A stretch of 64,000 bases of DNA from Allomuricauda sp. NBRC 101325. GTDB taxonomy: Bacteria; Bacteroidota; Bacteroidia; Flavobacteriales; Flavobacteriaceae. The notes under the pieces are model-generated. The model was given only the letters and a program-made list of their open reading frames with translations, was not told the origin of the DNA and did not search any database. This document shows positions 62,064 through 64,000 of this stretch, one piece after another. The stretch lies in NCBI RefSeq assembly GCF_030268205.1, contig NZ_BSQF01000002.1, positions 1,054,001-1,118,000 of the forward strand, written 5' to 3'. The position numbers were made by a program, and so were the translations under genes. Positions within the stretch are counted from its first letter, which is position 1, and each line of letters begins with the position of its first letter.

Positions 62064-63347
62064 ATGAAATATTTTTATCTATTATTTAGTATTGCCCTGC
62101 TCACTTCTTGTGGGGAGAAAAAACCTGAAAAAACCGAAACTTTGGAAGAAAAAGCACAACGAATCCATGATTCTGTGATCACCATTGATACACATGACGA
62201 TATCAACGTTCAAAACTTTACCGATAGCATTAACTATACCCAACGCTTGGATACCCAAGTGAATCTACCAAAAATGAACGAAGGTGGTTTGGATGTGGCT
62301 TGGTTTATCGTATATACAGGTCAAGATACGTTGACAACCGAAGGATATGCGAAAGCTTCTGAAAATGCCATTTCTAAATTTGAGGCCATTCATAGATTGT
62401 GCGAGGAAATCGCTCCTGATCAAATTGAATTAGCTTTGACTTCGGATGATGTTCGTAGAATTGTAGCCGCAGGTAAAAAAGTGGCCATGATCGGAGTTGA
62501 AAATGCTTATCCAATCGGAGAAGACCTTTCCAAAATTGAAGAATACCAGAAACGTGGTGCAAGATATATTTCCTTGGCACACAACGGACATAGCCAATTT
62601 AGTGACTCAAACACTGGAGAAAGAGATAGCATTTGGTTGCACAATGGTTTAAGCGAATTGGGCAAACAAGCTGTTGCAGAAATGAACCGTGTTGGTGTAA
62701 TGATCGATGTTTCTCATCCATCCAAAGAAGCCATGAAACAAATGATCGAGTTGACCAAAGCTCCTATTATTGCTTCCCACTCTTCCGCCAGAGCTTTATG
62801 CGGACATAGCCGTAACTTGGACGATGAGCAGTTATTGATGATGAAAGAAAACGGTGGTGTGGTACAAACCGTAGCTTTCGGTTCGTATTTGAACACCGAA
62901 AAGAACGATGCCAGATCAGCATTCGTAAGTGAAATCAGTAAAAAAGTAGCTGATTCCCTGGGAATTGAATGGTACGAGCGTTCCCAATTCTCTACTTTGA
63001 CCCCTGAGCAACGTGAAACCTTCTTTGCCAACTACAGAAAAGTTCAGGGTATGGCACAAGACTTGGCCGCCAAAGACCCAAATGCTCCACCAGCAGTCAA
63101 TGTATCCGATTTTGTGGATCACATCGACTACATGGTAAAATTGATTGGAATTGACCACGTAGGTATCAGCTCCGATTTTGATGGAGGTGGTGGAATCGAA
63201 GGTTGGAATGATGCTTCAGAAACCTTTAATGTTACCTTGGAATTGGTAAAAAGAGGGTATACTGAAGAGGAGATTGCCAAACTTTGGGGCGGTAACCTAT
63301 TACGAGTGCTTGACGAAGTTCAGGCCGTGGCCCAAACATTGAACTAG
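62064..63347 (+). CDS. M19-family dipeptidase (renal dipeptidase-like) lipoprotein
   Basis: The 427-aa protein has a lipoprotein signal (MKYFYLLFSIALLTSC, Cys16) and the M19 zinc-dipeptidase fold. The HxD metal motif is in VITIDTHDDINV, the bridging Glu in IGVENAYPIG, and the His ligands in VMIDVSHPSKE and IIASHSSARALCGHSRNL. The end GGNLLRVLDEV is family-typical. It splits dipeptides, including D-amino-acid-containing ones, at the cell surface or in the periplasm. Its stop overlaps the convergent thioesterase stop in a shared CTAG. Confidence 0.94.
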   Translation: MKYFYLLFSIALLTSCGEKKPEKTETLEEKAQRIHDSVITIDTHDDINVQNFTDSINYTQRLDTQVNLPKMNEGGLDVAWFIVYTGQDTLTTEGYAKASENAISKFEAIHRLCEEIAPDQIELALTSDDVRRIVAAGKKVAMIGVENAYPIGEDLSKIEEYQKRGARYISLAHNGHSQFSDSNTGERDSIWLHNGLSELGKQAVAEMNRVGVMIDVSHPSKEAMKQMIELTKAPIIASHSSARALCGHSRNLDDEQLLMMKENGGVVQTVAFGSYLNTEKNDARSAFVSEISKKVADSLGIEWYERSQFSTLTPEQRETFFANYRKVQGMAQDLAAKDPNAPPAVNVSDFVDHIDYMVKLIGIDHVGISSDFDGGGGIEGWNDASETFNVTLELVKRGYTEEEIAKLWGGNLLRVLDEVQAVAQTLN

Positions 63348-63754
63348 GAGTTTTCCTCCTTTTCCTTTTTTGCCAAACGATCTTTTACGTATTCAATTTT
63401 TGTTTTTCCGTGGGCTCTTGGGTTCCCTTTATCATCCAGGTTCACCATAATAATATTGTCTACGGTAACAATACTTTCGTGGGTCATCTTGTTTCTTACC
63501 TCGCAATTGAGGGAAATTGAGGTGACCCCGAATTTTATCACGTCTATTCCAATTTCGATCACATCCCCTTCGGTGGCGGTGCTCATAAAATTGATTTCGG
63601 ACATATATTTGGTAACTACCTTTTTATTTTCGAGCTGAATAATGCTATAAAGCACAGCTTCTTCGTCTATCCAGGCAAGTACTTTCCCGCCAAAAAGTGT
63701 TCCATTGGCGTTCAAGTCTTCGGGCTTAACCCATTTTCTTGTATGAAATCGCAT
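63344..63754 (-). CDS. Acyl-CoA thioesterase, hotdog fold (YciA-like)
   Basis: The 136-aa protein has the hotdog-fold signature: NANGTLFGGKVLAWIDEEAVL (residues about 15-35) with the catalytic-type Asp in AWIDEEA, and the closing VTVDNIIMVNLD strand. It hydrolyses acyl-CoA thioesters to free acid and CoA in the cytosol; acyl range is unknown. The C-terminal tail is Lys/Glu-rich. Its stop overlaps the stop of the convergent dipeptidase by four bases. Confidence 0.92.
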   Translation of the reverse strand: MRFHTRKWVKPEDLNANGTLFGGKVLAWIDEEAVLYSIIQLENKKVVTKYMSEINFMSTATEGDVIEIGIDVIKFGVTSISLNCEVRNKMTHESIVTVDNIIMVNLDDKGNPRAHGKTKIEYVKDRLAKKEKEENS

Positions 63755-63837
63755 TGTGAAACTAATTTAAATTCAGGGGCAAAGTTACTTTAATCGCGTT
63801 TACAATGTAACTACCATACCCTACTAATTTTATATAA

Positions 63838-63861
63838 TTATGAATTTAAAATAATTCATAA
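63838..63861. promoter_or_regulatory. Perfect 9-bp inverted repeat, possible operator
   Basis: TTATGAATT-TAAAAT-AATTCATAA lies in the 246-bp gap after the thioesterase gene. A 22-codon frame (MEYIVFNFEWPEFKIPLKMG, at 63864) starts just after it but is too short to call. A gene beyond the window edge may be the target. Confidence 0.35.
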
Positions 63862-64000
63862 TCATGGAGTATATAGTATTTAATTTTGAATGGCCCGAAT
63901 TTAAAATTCCACTAAAAATGGGGGCGTAATTTGAATAAGGCTGTTTTTTTAGTATTTGAAATAAAGTTTTTCCTTCTTGTTCATAACATCGTTAACAACT

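Overview
The window looks like chromosome of a marine Flavobacteriaceae bacterium (Bacteroidota), perhaps near Allomuricauda or Maribacter. The genus is inferred from protein style only. Supporting signs are TAnnTTTG-type -7 boxes, the short primary-type sigma factor at 59508-60371 (287 aa, no region 1.1), many SusD-free secreted lipoproteins with LxSC lipoboxes, M13/M28/M14/M19 peptidases, DUF3857, DUF6515 and DUF4870 proteins, and rho-independent terminators between most convergent genes. No rRNA, tRNA, CRISPR array or transposase was found.

Layout. 1-2140 is an AT-rich accessory edge: a cut-off ORF, a D12-type DNA adenine methyltransferase, a membrane protein and a DUF4406 protein. 2145-20316 is ordinary chromosome: a RadC-like JAB protein, secreted peptidases, a truncated haemoglobin, a Tat-exported class V aminotransferase fold, an SRAP DNA-damage protein, a transglutaminase, a large propeller-amidohydrolase, an OmpA/HhH membrane pair and an FKBP isomerase. 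20430-26607 is a second, strongly AT-rich island. It holds a three-gene operon SIR2 - HerA ATPase - SIR2 (with zinc ribbon), an antiphage-type module. Copies of a 24-nt motif lie on both sides of it, the outermost two in inverted orientation. It also carries a cloverleaf-like palindromic element and a small XRE regulator divergent from a coiled-coil protein. 26648-38701 returns to chromosome, with a nonsense-interrupted universal stress protein, an ALDH, a leftover moaD-mobA pair, DUF1080 proteins and a cell-wall operon (3D protein, amidase, M14 peptidase).

38702-39726 is a gene-free kilobase with three tandem copies of a conserved ~180-bp unit. Each unit ends in the same 12-bp hairpin with a different loop, so they look like tandem small-RNA genes or structured repeats. 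39727-57451 contains menB, an acyl-CoA ligase, an HxlR-regulated NmrA reductase, an XRE-DUF4870-beta-lactamase fusion, the agmatine-to-putrescine pair aguB-aguA, a FUSC transporter with an in-frame amber stop, and a GH3 glucosidase divergent from a Nudix-type regulator. Two matching pseudo-palindromes sit on the GH3 promoter. 57750-63754 contains a DEAD/DEAH helicase, the sigma factor, two tiny paralogous ORFs, a degenerate HPt-like protein, an M19 dipeptidase and an acyl-CoA thioesterase.

The most noteworthy objects are the SIR2-HerA-SIR2 operon with its flanking repeats, the tandem structured-RNA-like units, the HTH/beta-lactamase fusion with an internal lipobox, the micro-ORF pair, and the GH3/Nudix regulatory region.
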